A stretch of DNA of 64,000 nt from Seriola aureovittata. Lineage: Eukaryota > Chordata > Actinopteri > Carangiformes > Carangidae. Positions 37,238-50,900 of the stretch are shown here, piece after piece. How positions within the stretch are numbered: position 1 is the first letter of the stretch; each line of letters opens with the position of its first letter. The DNA lies in assembly GCF_021018895.1 (NCBI RefSeq), contig NC_079369.1:5176694-5240693 (forward strand), written 5' to 3'. A program made the translations under genes and the position numbers. The notes beneath the pieces are model-generated. The model worked only from the letters and a program-made list of their open reading frames with translations. It was not told the origin of the DNA and ran no database searches.

Positions 37238-38005
37238 GTAAGTTTGGTCTACTTTGAGTTTTCCTTTTTCACACCATACCACTTAACGTTAGTTAAGCTC
37301 TGGTAATGTTAGGTACAGGGAATCTGGTGCCATGGTGAAAGCAGCTAACGTTAACTGGCCTAGCGTTAAAGGGGAATAAGCTAGTTCTGTTGGCCTAATG
37401 AGTTTGTGTTTTACATTATACGAAGCATAGGAGAATATATGAGACGGAAAAGTAACGTTAATTCACATCTATAAATTGTCTAACTTAATTAGTTTGTCTA
37501 GTCTGGAAAACGTGCTAATTCGTTGCTTCATTGACCTGTTTACCTCGATACTTTTTGCCCTCTTTAGCCAAAACCATTGATATTACTGTGTTTTTTTTTT
37601 GTCAACACTGAGATTTATTGTGCATAACGCAACTAATCTGCGATGCCAACTACTTTTCATTCAGTCTGGCAGCGGCTGTTTTTTGGCTGTTATGTAAGCA
37701 ACCTAATAAATTGAAAGTTTCAGAATATAAATTTATCCACCTTGCCTAGTTTTACCAAAGTTATCAAAGTTCATAAATGTGTTGCTTTTTCTCCAGCTGA
37801 ATTGTCAGACTCAGGCAGTATTTGTGTTTGAAGTCATGCCAAGTGTTGTCTCTTGCCTTTAGTTTGACAGTTGTCACCCTTCTTCTTTTCTTCCTTGGTG
37901 CTATACTTTCTCCCTCCTCTCTGCCTTACTGTGTTCTCCCTCTGTGTTGCTCTCTGCTCATTCCCTGTAACTTTTGATAGTTTGGACAGTTTGGTGCCTC
38001 CTTAG
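37238..38005. other. ect2 intron 1
   Basis: It contains three AACGTTA palindromic motifs (near 37285, 37347 and 37453). No other feature is seen. Confidence 0.6.
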
Positions 38006-38014
38006 GTTCCTGCC

Positions 38015-41000
38015 ATGGCTGACAGCAGCATAGTGACTTTAGGGACAGCTCGGAGTCTGTTGGTGGATTCTTCGGTCTATGATTCAAGGATTGCTGAAAC
38101 CACCAAGGACCATGTATTCCTGGGCATGGCATGTGAAGATGGGGAAGGTCAGTCTGCAGAGGTCACTGTTTTTTGTTCTCTCCTTCCTTCTCCTTTCTCT
38201 AAATCTCTCTAATCTCTTAATTCCCAAACTGCTGCTGTTGTTAAAAATTGCATATATGCATAAACACCATATGTGACCTTCAGTTTCAGTGTAGTTAATA
38301 CCCACTAGAGTGTTAAATCAGGATTTTCCTGTGTGCAAGCCAAAAAGCTATTACTTTATCAGAATGACAAACACAGCAATTCTACAGATTCCAAAATGCT
38401 GTGAAAAAACGATGCACTAAAACCTGAAACAAGCAAACAAACATAGTATATGGCTGTACTGTATTGTAGGCTATTTGCATTCTGCCAAGTGTCAGCTGGT
38501 TTCCGCTCTTTATCTGTTTGCTTCTCTCGTACACTGTGCTCACGAGTACACTATTTTGATATAACTTAATTCCCAATAAACCTGTTCTCATTTATGATTT
38601 TCGGTTTCTGTTGTCAGACAACAGAACAAGAAATTTTGGCTATATTTATTGTAAAATGATCACTCAGAGAGAAAGTAGGAAGCTCCTTTGTGTCATCTGC
38701 CGTGTGGTCAAATCCTACCTTTGTGAAAGTTACAATGTGCAGTTTTTGTTGAAATAGTTTTCAACCTCTTTGTCCTTTTTAGTTTAGTTTGTTTCAGTTT
38801 TGTTAGTCTGTAGATGGCTGCACTGGCTACATTGGTCATAGGAGAACATACATCACTTTTTTACAAAAAGGCCCCATCCACAAAGTCAAGTTAATGTCAT
38901 TGTGTAACTGAGATAATTTATATTTAAATGAAAATGAACCTTATATAAAACATAAATTATATGCATGCTATAGGTGTGCTTGGTTAAAGTATGAAAATAT
39001 GGGCCAATGGCCATATCTGATTATTTTATGGCCACTTTTACTCAAAATATCTGTGTGATTAACTCCTGATAATAATCCCCATGAAGTGGCAGTCTTACTT
39101 TGTGAAAACTTTCCCCTCCATGAAAAACGCATTATTCTGGCTACAGGATTGGAAAATGTGGGCTTAACCTTTGCAGTCCTGCAGCTGAACGTTTACAGCG
39201 AGGCTGACCAGTGGCATTCATGTCATATCTGACTTTTTCAGATTTTCTCTCCACAAAAGTTATCTCTCAAATGTGTAATGTAGCAATATCAGCTCTTTGT
39301 CCAGGATACATTGCAGGCAGAAGGGGAGGAAAAGAAACTATTCAACTTTTACTTTACTTACAATTTCTGTGTTTTCTCTTCCAATGAATCGACTATTGGC
39401 TTTTTTGCTGCTTGCTATTGTTATTATCTCAGCCTTCAAAAATCCACGGTCGACCTCTACTGACAGGTACCCTGGTTGTCAGGCAAAATGTGAAAACTTG
39501 CATCACTTCCCAGAGATGACCTGCTCCTTTATCTGTCATTTTATCAATTCTTCTTTGATTGTGGGTGTGTTTCTCGTTCCTCTTTCCCTTTTTACTTCTT
39601 TTTCATTCTGTCCTTGTTGCTTCCTCAGATATGCTGCCAAAAGTGGAGACGAGGGTTGTTCTCGTGGGAGAAGCGTGCAGAAATGGAGCGCTGGTCAAAG
39701 CACTACAGGTACATCAATCCTCTGTTAACCCCGAAGGTACACTGTGGTCCACTGGTTTCTATTAAGGAGGCAGGCCTCCACAATCTGACTCAATGTCGCT
39801 GCTTTTCTCGATTTGATAAGTAGGACATGGAAACTCTGTTCTGCTGGACAGTACTTTTGGGTTATAACTGTCAGTAGATGAGAAGTTTCTGCCATTATTT
39901 ACTGTTGAATTTCCCTGTAATTTGAGTGTTCAGTTTTTTTTCTCCCAGATTGTCTCAGGTGGGAAAAACATCTGAATTAGGATGTATTAGGGACATGAAA
40001 ATCCCACATTGATGTCAGTTAATGACTAATGAAAATACAAATATCAGTGACGGTAAAAATATGCATGCTTGTATTGAATTTGATTTATTGATAGATGGGT
40101 GCCACTGACTGGTTGGTATATTGTATTTTAAAAGCATAATTTCATCTGTGTTGGTGTGCCCATCCTATATTCTTGAATGATTTCCTTCGAGTGTCATAGA
40201 TAAAAAAAAAAACCCCAAAAAACATTATTCCTATTGGCTGCATCTATACAATACAACTTGCTTCTTAGCACTACATTCTTATCGGAGGAAGAATGTTCAT
40301 CCAGGCAGCCACAATATTTGAAGTGCATAAACAAATAAATGAAAGTTTTAGTGATGATCACGCCTTTTTTCCCCCTAATCTTTCAAAATGACGGATTGAT
40401 CTTCTGATTTTTCCATTATCGTTAAAAAAAAATTCAGTCAGTGACGGAAAATACTTAAGTCAACCCCTGCGTTTGATTACGGCACCTCCGGATGTTTTAT
40501 AGATCAAAGCATAAATCAAGAAAATGTTTTGTAGATTAATTGTTAATGAAAATGATCAGTTATAGCCCTAATTTAAAGTAGAGATTAATTTAAAATCTTT
40601 ATTGTTTTCAAATTAACTGTTCACTACTCATTGGTATTAATGATGTAACCAGTGACTATTGAACTTCTTTTCTAATTTTCCAATTTAAATAATTTCACAC
40701 AGACATTATAGCTGAATTTAAGTTGTAAAGTCATTTTTTGCTGCCTCAAGTCTGAGATATTTGGCAGCCTGCAGAGCTTTCTCAACCTAAAGTATTTAAG
40801 TGTAGCTTCTGCATAGACATGGGTGACTTGTGATTTTCTTTTTAAACAGCTGCTAGCTGTGGCTGGTGTGTCAATACATCCATTCATTCTCCCCGTCCTG
40901 ACTATAATTTCAGCCTAAATTGTGAGCTCACTACCTAGCTACCTACCTATATTGTAGAAAGTGAGATTTATTTGTCCTTTTGATTATAAAGCTAGGTGCT

Positions 41001-44000
41001 ATATAGATAGTGTGAAAGTATCAAAATGTGAGTCAAAATCTGACCTGCCCACTGCTTGTGACATGGGGTTCAGTGTTTTGCTCAAGGACAGTTAGTCATA
41101 TGGACGGGAGGACCCTGGGATCAAACCACCAACCCTTTTGGATTCACAAAATGCAAGTGGACTTACTGCACTTTTGAGCTTCTCCCTGGACCTCTAGCAA
41201 CAATATGTCAGTCGGCCAATCAGAGGATTCAAGGTAAACAATTGGAAAAAACAAATCTTGCAGGGTTGGACACTGGGTCCAGGTGGGCTGTGCTGGGGGC
41301 GTAGCTGAGGGTGGTGAGTGTTTTGTTGTAACAACACAAAGTCCTGACGGCTCATTTTGAGACACAGTTTTTGAACACGGGCTGTGTGCATTTTGTCTGT
41401 GGACTGAACGCTTTGATATTTTCACTGTATTTATATAGAACCTAGACCTGCTTTATAATCAAAAAAGACATCTCACTAATCTCACTTTCTTCAATTTGAG
41501 ACCTTTTAATTGAATCACTACAGAACCAAGAAATTTTATATTTCCTTTTAACAAAATGAAAATGTAGCTCATAAGGCTGTTGAAATCTGCAGCATAACAT
41601 TTTTTGTCAAAATGCGTAGTTTTTCGCAGGGATCTTTACGTGTCCATCAGTGTGTGTTTGTGTCTGCCACAGTAAGCAGCATCTGATTTTGTGTCTTTGA
41701 GTAGCACCATGTGAAGGTGATTTGGAGGTGTGGCAGCAGACTAAGTGCTGTTAGAACGACTTCCTTTCCAGGTCTCCTGAGTCCTGTCACTTCTGAAAGC
41801 TTCCTGCTTAAATCATCTATTTCTCCCTGCCAATCTGCAGCGCAGCCACATCCAAAGACATCTGCCGACAGCTCCATCAGAGCGCTCCCGATTGTCTGCC
41901 TGACCGCCCACTGGCGTTACTCAGTCAACCCACAGAAAAAAAGCCCCCCCCCCACCAATTCTTCACGTCCCCTTCCCTTTTTGTCCTGTTCTTTTCCTCC
42001 TCTCCTCCTTCCCGACGGCTTTGAACTTTTATATTAATTTTTAACGGAAACTTCTTCTCCTCCCCAGCCTACCCCCTCTGGAGCCTGATAGTTGTTTGAA
42101 GTCACTGTCTTTAGACTTTGCAAGGACACAGGCCCCACCCATCTCTTCCTCACCTCCTCCTTCCTTCATTCCCAAACCCAGCCATTCTCCTTCTGTCCTC
42201 ATGTGAGATTATTTTGTATGAATTTGTCTCTGGCATTCTCTTTTACTCTGTCTTTGTTACTCATTCTCTCTCAATCTTCTTTTCCTCCTCCTCTCTTTTT
42301 GTTCTGCTATCCTTCTTTCAAATGCCAGTGTTTAACATCCACTTCCTGCTGGTTGGTTTTTACAGGCCATCAGAGTAATGGAGGTACCAGTGGTAAAGAT
42401 AAGAGAAGGCGAGGCGGGAAGCGAGGAGAAAATGATGATAAAATCTATAGTCAATATGGTACAGTACAGTGTCTGCCTCTCTGTTTGACTGTCTGACACT
42501 TTGATGGGAACTTTGGGAAGTGCTGCATGAGTCTTAATTCACAGTGGGCACTCACTTAATCATTGTGCATGGCCAACTCACTGATGGTGAATTGATTTGT
42601 GGGTGAATATTTAAATATAATTGATGTGATGCTTGATATCTGGATCACACTTTAACAGAGATTTGCACTCAAATGTCAATGCAACTTTCTAGACTGAGGA
42701 GTAATATTAAAAGTCATTTGAAAGGCTTTCTACTTAGCATCATGGCATTTTAAAAAAAAAGCCAATTTCAAGCTGTTAATACCGAGGTTAGAGTTGCAAG
42801 CAGTCCCATGAAAAGCTATTTGCACACAAACGATTTAATTAGAAAGGACGTGAAATGTGATGCAATTCATCTAAGAAGCTTTGGTTTTTGAGTGTAATCT
42901 CCTCTTAAAGAAATGGTTTAATACTTTGTGAAATATGTAAACTTGCTTTCTTTCTGAGAATGAGATGAGAAGCTCAATAACAATCTCATGTCTTTACAGA
43001 GCTAGAGTCAGGATGTGGTTAACTTAACTTTGCAGCACTGGAAACGGATGAAACCGCCAGCCTCCCTTAGTCTGTTACGCACAACACCTCTTAAGCTTAA
43101 TAATTTACACATATCTTGCTTGTTTTTTTACATTCAATTTTTTTTAATTTTTTTTATAATGTTAGAGTTGTTGTGTGTTTGAACTAGTTCTAGACAAACA
43201 AAAATGCATCCCTTTCATTCAGTGTTCCCAGCTAAAGTTCATGTTGCAAGACACAGTTCTTGAGGTTTTAGTCTCAGAAAAGACTGGCAACTTCACTGTA
43301 ATATCAAAACACTTAGATTTTGTGCATTCTCCTTCACAAAAAATAGTCTCTGCTTTTAACAACCCCTGGGCCCACAAGTTTTCATTTTTACCTATGCTAA
43401 AGTTTGGGTGGGTCGGTGCCCAACTTTGTTTCAGACTGAAGTATCTCAACAATGATGGGGTGGATTGTCGTGAATTTTAATGCGGACACTAATTGTTCCC
43501 AGAGGATGAATCTTACTAACTTACAGTAAGTGATCCCCCGACATTAAAGTTCCACTTGTCCAGTGAAATATTTCAAGATTGACTGGATGGGTTGAAGTGC
43601 CTAAGTGCAACCTCACAGAGCCTCCAGAATGGCTGTAGACTCACAAACAAGATATAATGTGTACAGTCTTGAGCTATAGATATGGTGTGTTTTTGAACTG
43701 TTGACAAAGCCAGATGAGCTATTCCCCCCTGTGTCAGTTCTTTACACTAAACTGGGGTATATATGTCCTGACTCCAGCTCTGAATTTAAGACACAGACCT
43801 ACTCATCTCCTCTTTAGAAAGAAAGCAAAGAAGTGTGTTTTCCTAAATGTTACACTATTCATCTAACACAGTTGTCCAAAGCAATGTGGATCCTAACAGT
43901 TTAATCACAAATGTGTTTTCTAACTCTGTGTGTGTGTCACTCCGCGGATGCCTCATTACTGCTTCTACCTTTGTCCTGTGTCACTTACTGGAACAAATTT

Positions 44001-44946
44001 CTGAACTGCCAGCTCTGCCCATAAGCAGCCCAACAGCTAGTTTGTGATCTAATTTTTGCTTCCTGGTATCAAAGCCACTGATTCAAGCAACTCTACTCTG
44101 ATTCAGAGTAACACATTTACTCATCTGAGAGGGCAGAACTGATTGTTTTCATGCAGCACTGAGCAATTTTTCTTTTGCTGCATGGTACACAGAGAGAGAG
44201 AGAATATGATTGCAGCTACTGTATGTGCGAATGATTGTGTACTGCACACTACGACTATTTTTCTTGATGGATTGAAGATGTCTGCAGTATTAACCTTGGC
44301 ACATTGACTGGAAGTAAATATTTCACAAAATAACAATGAAAATCTCCATTGAAATTGTGTAAAGACATCTTACTGGCAGCTAATTGTCTAATTGAGTCAG
44401 TCCTGGTATGGCTACTGTTTCTTGTGATGCAAAGTATTTCCTGGCTTACACTTCAGTAGGGAAGTAGGTCATCAAAACGATACAAATATTTGGTCTTAAA
44501 ATTGTTTTGAAGACCATGAAAGGATGGTGATTCCATGTTTTTCTTATTGACAACAATCCTATGAAAACATCAGAACCAACACCAAGCTCTTTTTTGTTTG
44601 TAGTTTTTAATTATTCCTGAGAAAATGTACTTATAATGAAATTAATTTATAAATTACCAACAGCCTCACTAACAAGGTTAACAAACCTCTCTTTGGTAAT
44701 TTGCAGATTAATTGTGCACGTCTCAGTGTTGCATTACTCCGTATTGTGATTCTTCCTCTTCAGGACATCCACACCCCGTGCATAACGACAGATAACGTCC
44801 AGGAGTTTGGAGACGAAGAGAACCCTGACTTTGAGACAGTGTTTGTCCTCGCAGACTTTGATTCTCCTGACTATAGCTACCTCTACAAACGCGACAGCCG
44901 CATTGTTGGGCCTCCTGTTGTGCTGCACTGTGCTGCAAAGGAAGAA
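38015..44946 (+). CDS. ect2: ect2 exons 2-5, N-terminus and BRCT0
   Basis: Exons 38015-38147, 39629-39708, 42366-42458 and 44764-44946 encode residues 1-163. The order is a Ser/Thr-rich start, LPKVETRVVLVGEA (first BRCT0 strand), RVMEVPVVKIRE, then NPDFETVFVLADFD and RIVGPPVVLHC, which match the human pattern of BRCT0 and the BRCT0-BRCT1 link. The exon at 42366 reads correctly only in the frame starting GCC ATC AGA; longer open frames in the same place are shadows. Residues about 103-120 (DIHTPCITTDNVQEF) differ most from the human sequence as I remember it. Confidence 0.93.
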
Positions 44947-47900
44947 GTAAGTCAATGACTCGCAACATATTTATTTCAACTAAAGGAACTGGGGCATTAT
45001 AATCTGATTCACAGAAATTGTAATGTAATCTGTATGCAATTAAAGGTATAGTAGGCGTTTCTAATCCAATACACTTTATTGTCAAATTCAGCAAATATCT
45101 CCTCACAGTCCACTAGCTGTCCGTTCTCTGTGTGCACTGTAAAAAAAAACCTGCCATGATAGTAATGAAACATAAATAACAATGGAGATATTATCTTGCC
45201 AACGTGGTATATAAATATTTTACTTGCTATGGCAGACTTCACATTTCCATTCCCTTCCCTAATTTCCCTTTTAAATGACATGTCTTTGCTTGTCAAATGT
45301 TACTCGTCTGTCATATATGCTCCTTTATGGAATTACACCACAGAATAGTTGGATTGGCCATTGGGACAAATCTTGGTTGGCCGTTGCAATGCTCAGACAT
45401 TTTTTATTTATTTTTTATTTTTTGCACTGAATTTTGCTTTTCTTTTCCCCACAGCCTCTACAGTTTTCATGTCGTCCTCTCTATTCCACCACCATGCTTA
45501 ACCTGTCACTGTGTTTCACTGGCTTCAGGAACAAAGAGGAAATGGTGAGTATATTAACTTACCATTATTCAACTTTAACTTTTTAATAGCGGGATGATAA
45601 CTTGGGTATTTTGTTCTTAATCCTTCTTTGTAGAAAGGTCCGTGTTGTAATACAACTTACTTTTCTAAACCACACAATACTCTTTTGGGGAACATAATTC
45701 CAGTTGCACTGATATGGTTTTTAATTTAGTACATAAAGTGCAGTGGACTGCTTTCTGTGGCTCATCAAGTAGTTTACCTTGACGAAAGGATGAGGGTTTG
45801 CTGGTTTGCAGAAAACACACTAAGAGTCAGAAACGGCTTTGTGTCTCGTAACCAGTGTGGCATATTCCGTGATATTTATTTTTCCCTTTTTGTGCTAACT
45901 TTGTGTGTGGTATTTTTGTTGTCCATGTAGAAGAACTTGGTGAACTTGGTTCATCACATGGGTGGGACCATCCGGAAAGACTTCAGCACCAAGGTCACTC
46001 ATCTCATCGCCTACTCCACTCATGGGGAGAAATACAGGGTACGTTTACTGTTTTTACTTTTTTGTTTGTTTACTCTGAGCATGCACTCTTTCTACTCTGT
46101 CTTTATTTGACATTAATAGCACTCTGCAGTAGGGCTGAGCGATATTGTTAAAAATGTAAATCTATGTTAAAACCTTTTATATACAATGTATATCCTAGTT
46201 TTTAAGAAATACATCAGGTCTATATATTTAAATTGTTAAAACTTCAGAAACAATTAGACAAATTAAGAAATAAAGGCAAAAAGACCTTAAATATACATTA
46301 AAACATGTTAAGATCACCTCAATGATGATATGCTTTTGTATGGCAGACAGAAATATCATGAATAAATCATCAATATTTGATATTTATTCCCCTAAGCCTA
46401 ATGTCCAGAACTGCTGAATACAAATAGTCCAATATTTTACGAGAGTAGTGGAATAATTAAAGCCCTTTCTCTTTTGTCATCATTATTCATTTATCCTAAC
46501 GTGTGTTTGTGCGAAACATTGATATTGTATCTGCCATTTTTATTCAGTACATTTGGCTTTTACTGAGGAGACTGGCAGAATGGAAGAACAGAAAATAACA
46601 ACATAAATGTTTGTTTTACTTCTGTAGTGTTTCTGCGGTATTCACTCATTGGTGGTGGGTTGACGCAAAAAGAATAATGGCAGCACTCCCCAAAATTCAC
46701 TGCCCTCAACAATCCATCAATCAAAAATAGTGCTGACACAGAAACGTGTACTGTAACTTAAAACGGATCAATGTGAAGGAAATGAAATGAAGGAACCAAA
46801 ATGAAAATCAAACCTGAAACTTTACCAACTCAAAATACAGCAAAACAACAGGGAAGCAACACTTTGTCATGTTTAGAAAGTTGCGATTACAAACCCAGTG
46901 ATTTCTTTCTTCTTTTTTTTTAGCTGGGTTTTTATTTTACTCGTCTCCTCATCTGGTTGTATTGCACTTTTTCCCCTCTCTGGTTGAATAAACCGAATGA
47001 GCAAGAAATCATGTGAGGTTCCTCTCACCCTAGCTTGAAGTGTCTCTGTCTAATGTCAGAAAGTGCTAATTTAAATCCCAGTTGGATACTTTTAAAACTG
47101 AGTTCAATACATGGCCCCCTTCATAGGGATACACAGAGACAAAGGGATGGATGGGTGAAGAGATTGACACTAATCTGTCTTTTCTCTTCTTAATATTATA
47201 TTTGTTTTCTTTCTGCCCCCCCCCCCAAGTTACTACCTTCACTTTTTTTCACCTCACCCCCTCCCCTCTTCCTCCAGATAATCTTGTGGAAGTCTACCCC
47301 CTCCTCTCAGTTATGGCCTTAAATTCTTTTCCCCTCACCACCTTTTCTTTTTCCTCTTCAAGTCTTGTGGTGCGTTCAGAACAAGACAAAATGCTGTTGG
47401 AACTTAAGGAACTCAAGGCTGTTTTGTATTTGAAAGTGTGATGCTAACTTAAAAAAATGGGAAGGGGGGGTGAAACACTGAGCATCTCATATTTTTTTCT
47501 GTCTGAAGTGAAAACTGTTATTCTGAGTGACAAGTCGATCAGGAGTAATGAAAATAGCCTGGGGAGATTGTTGTACTGTGAGCACTGACAGTGGAACTAT
47601 TTGATGGACTTATAGTTATGAATTTGTGCAGAGATAAATGTCATGCCCTCTTTTGTGTTATTATGTCTCCCTCCGTCTACCTCATCTCTTGGCTGCATAT
47701 TACTCATTGTGTTTTGTGTCCACCCTCTTTACTATGTCTTACTGTGCCTCATCTCTCAGCTGGCAGTGTGTCTGGGGACGCCCATCCTCACTCCATCATG
47801 GATTCTGAAGGCATGGGAGAGAAGAGATGATGTGTAAGTTGAAAATCCTTGAAGGTAACATGAAACCTTGTGCTGTTGAAACTTGCAAATGAAAATTAGG

Positions 47901-50900
47901 GTGTGTGAATGTCAAAGGTTGATTGGGTGCAGGAATTCTGATGTCCAGATTCACTAAGCTCCGACTTGAACTCTCTTAATCTTCAACAAAGAGCAGTGTA
48001 CAAAGCACTTAGGTAGCAGTTTCTCATTTTTAGCCAGCGTCACTGGTTATAATGACAAGTGGCAGCAGGTTATATGAGCTCTTACTGCAGACCAAAGTGA
48101 AGCTTTGCTGCTTTGTGTGCTCTCTGCAAGCCAGTATCTGTATTGAGTAAAAGATTTCCCATGAGGGAAGAAACTTCACTCTAATGCTGCTGTGCAGCTG
48201 CGCAGGTTCTTCTGTAAATCCAACAGCTACAGCAGAGTTGGATGTCTTCTCTCTAGGTGATTGTGTCATGTCACTTTCAGGGTTGGAACTTCTGAGTTAA
48301 ACTGTTATTCATATGGATTTAGCTGCTTAGGAAAAATAAATTGTGTTGAATTTAGAAGGCTTCACCAGTTTTTTCAATATGCCAGATTTCATATCCTGTT
48401 AACATTGCATATATACTCTCGCTATGTAAGAATAAGTATTGGGTTGGACTTGGTGTCACCCAGTATTCAATGACTCGAAGTGGGATCAGGGTCCAATAAC
48501 CTTGATAGGGACACCCATTACAAAATTTTACAGTGAACCATCTGTCACATGTTCGCTTTTGTTCTCATTGTCTGTAACGACAAATTCGGGAAAGCCAAAT
48601 TCTGGCACTGCTCAGGAGGTGAAATGAAACATTTCAGGTAGTTTCAAGACTGGCAACAGTGCTCGATAATTACAATTTTTGTTTGACAAAGACGACCATT
48701 TCAAATAAAGAAGTACAATGGAGAACTCTTGTTGGACAAATGAAGATATCCAAGGCCTCACTGGCTACAAGAGGAGGCCATTCAGAGGGAAGGGAGTTGG
48801 CTGAATAAAAAAAAAAACTACAAAGTGAAAACATATTTTTAGAATATTTTGCAAATTGATTTAAAAATCAAAAACTGAAATTGTATTTACAAGAGTATTC
48901 AGAACTATAATTCAGTATTATGTAGAAGCCCCTTTGGAAGCTATTACAGCTTCTTCTTGGGTAAGTCTCTACAAGCTTTGCACACCTGGATTTGTGCAGT
49001 TTAACCCATTCTGTTCTATTTAATAATAAATTACAATAAATAAAATTTATTCTGCATCTAGCAATTACAAAGGACCAAAATTACTCAAGTGTGAAGACAG
49101 TGTCTCAATGGAATTTTACAATTTATACTTGATCTACACATAGATCCTGTGAACATATTTTTGCAGGAGACTTTGAACTTGACAGTATTATGACCTTACA
49201 CTTTCACCAGCATTTTTTGTGTGAGCTAGAAGGTTATGTTGAACACAAACCCATATGTGGAAATGATGGCATGGTTTGAGATCACCTTGTTCCTCCCACC
49301 CTCATGTGTTAAGGTACTTCCACGCAGGAGAAGAGGAGTTTCGAACAGAGTTCAAAGTGCCTCCTTTCCAGGACTGCATCCTCAGCTTTTTGGGTTTCTC
49401 AGAGGAAGATAAGGCCAACATGGAGGAGAGGACTCTTAAACATGGTTAGTGCTGCAGCACACAGTGATCTCTTGTAATGTCTCCGTAGCAGTAAGCTGTT
49501 GCCTTTTGCTGCTACAGTAACAACAGCTTTGAAGTCCTCAAGCAGATAGTATGGCAGGCACTTCATGATTGTAAACCCTACAAGCAGAGAATATATGGCC
49601 AGTCCACCACCACAAGTCCCTGCAGACAGCATTTATTCAAGTTGAAGACATGTAAAGCAACAGTAGCACTGAAATGTAAAGCCCATAAGAGCATGGAAAC
49701 CTAAAAAATCAATCAGTCGATTTCAGTCTGATCGAGCATGCATTCCACTTGCTGAAGGCATGACTAAAAGCAGAGGCAACCCACAACAAGCAAGAGCTGG
49801 AGGTGGATGTAGTGAAGTCCTGGGGGAGCATTACAGGAAATATATAAAGCATGTGGTGACTTCAGGCTGTCATGGACTACAAAGGGATTTTTCACAAAAT
49901 ATGAAATGTGATGTTTTTGTTTGACTGCATGTATATCTGTCAAACTACTGTTAAACCCTTAAACTTTTAAATGGTTTTATATCTCCCTCACAGTTCTCTC
50001 TACGTTGATGTAAACCTATCCAAATTAAAACAGGAACCTTTTTTTTTCAAATTGACTGTGCTGAAGCACAGTCTAGAAAATCAAAAATACTGGGCCGCAA
50101 TGTACGTGTATTTATGTGTGTATAATTTTAAGAAGATCACCTCCCTGCTTCTTTGTTTCTAAGGTGGCGGTTACCGTGAGTTTGGAGATGAGAGCTGTAC
50201 ACACATGGTGGTGGAGGAGAACTCGGTAAAGGAGCTGCCATTTTCTCCCTCCAAGAAACTCTTTGTGGTCAAACAGGAGGTAGGCCTTTGGGTTTTATTT
50301 GGCATCAACACTGATATTAAATATCTTTTGGAATGTGTCTGTTTTTTAAGATCTGAAAACCACTAAACATCTCTGAATACTCCGTATGCATTTAGCATTT
50401 ACAACAGAGAAATAGTTAAGTTTGTTCCAGCACTGCTTCTTATGACAATCAAGTTTGATGCCTCTGTGATATTGGTCCAGTGCTATCTTGACATATGAGA
50501 ATAATTGGAATACCATTTTGCTACAGGATGATACATAAACAATGGGGACAAGAGGAAAATAATGAATCCTCTCAGGTGTTTCCTCTTAAACAGAATTCCA
50601 AATGACCATCTGATAAGGATTTCTTTTAGTTTAAACCTCAATTGATACAGTCCCCGCTCTCCCTCTCTGTGTCTGTGTTGTCAGAGAGAGCTATTAATAA
50701 TAGATTTCCCCTTCCAGCATATGAATAATTTGAACCAAGGTGGAGTAGTAGTTTAGCTGTAGTTATAACAATCAATACAACCCTTTCTTTACTCAGCCAG
50801 TTTTATTGTTTTTTAAAGGAAAGTGTATGTCATTATAGTCTCAGAAATCTTTTTTTTTCCCCACCCACTTCTGCCCTAATCCAGCAGTCAGTAAAAACAC

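Larger units (their letters stand above)
38148..44763. other. ect2 introns 2-4
   Basis: Introns 38148-39628, 39709-42365 and 42459-44763. They hold a tRNA-like/SINE-type fragment at about 41050-41130, a C-run at 41944 and an interspersed repeat at 43430-43570. The rest is AT-rich with chance frames only. Confidence 0.5.

Noticed and set aside
42092..42496. 134-residue frame across 42.1-42.5 kb
   Set aside because: It reads the wrong frame over ect2 exon 4; the correct frame gives RVMEVPVVKIRE.
45030..45140. Phrases such as cctcacagtccactagctgt that look like a common fish repeat
   Set aside because: There is only one copy in the window and no borders, so it is not listed as a feature.
47151..47441. 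96-residue frame at 47.2 kb
   Set aside because: Pyrimidine-rich intron sequence with no splice phase that fits ect2.
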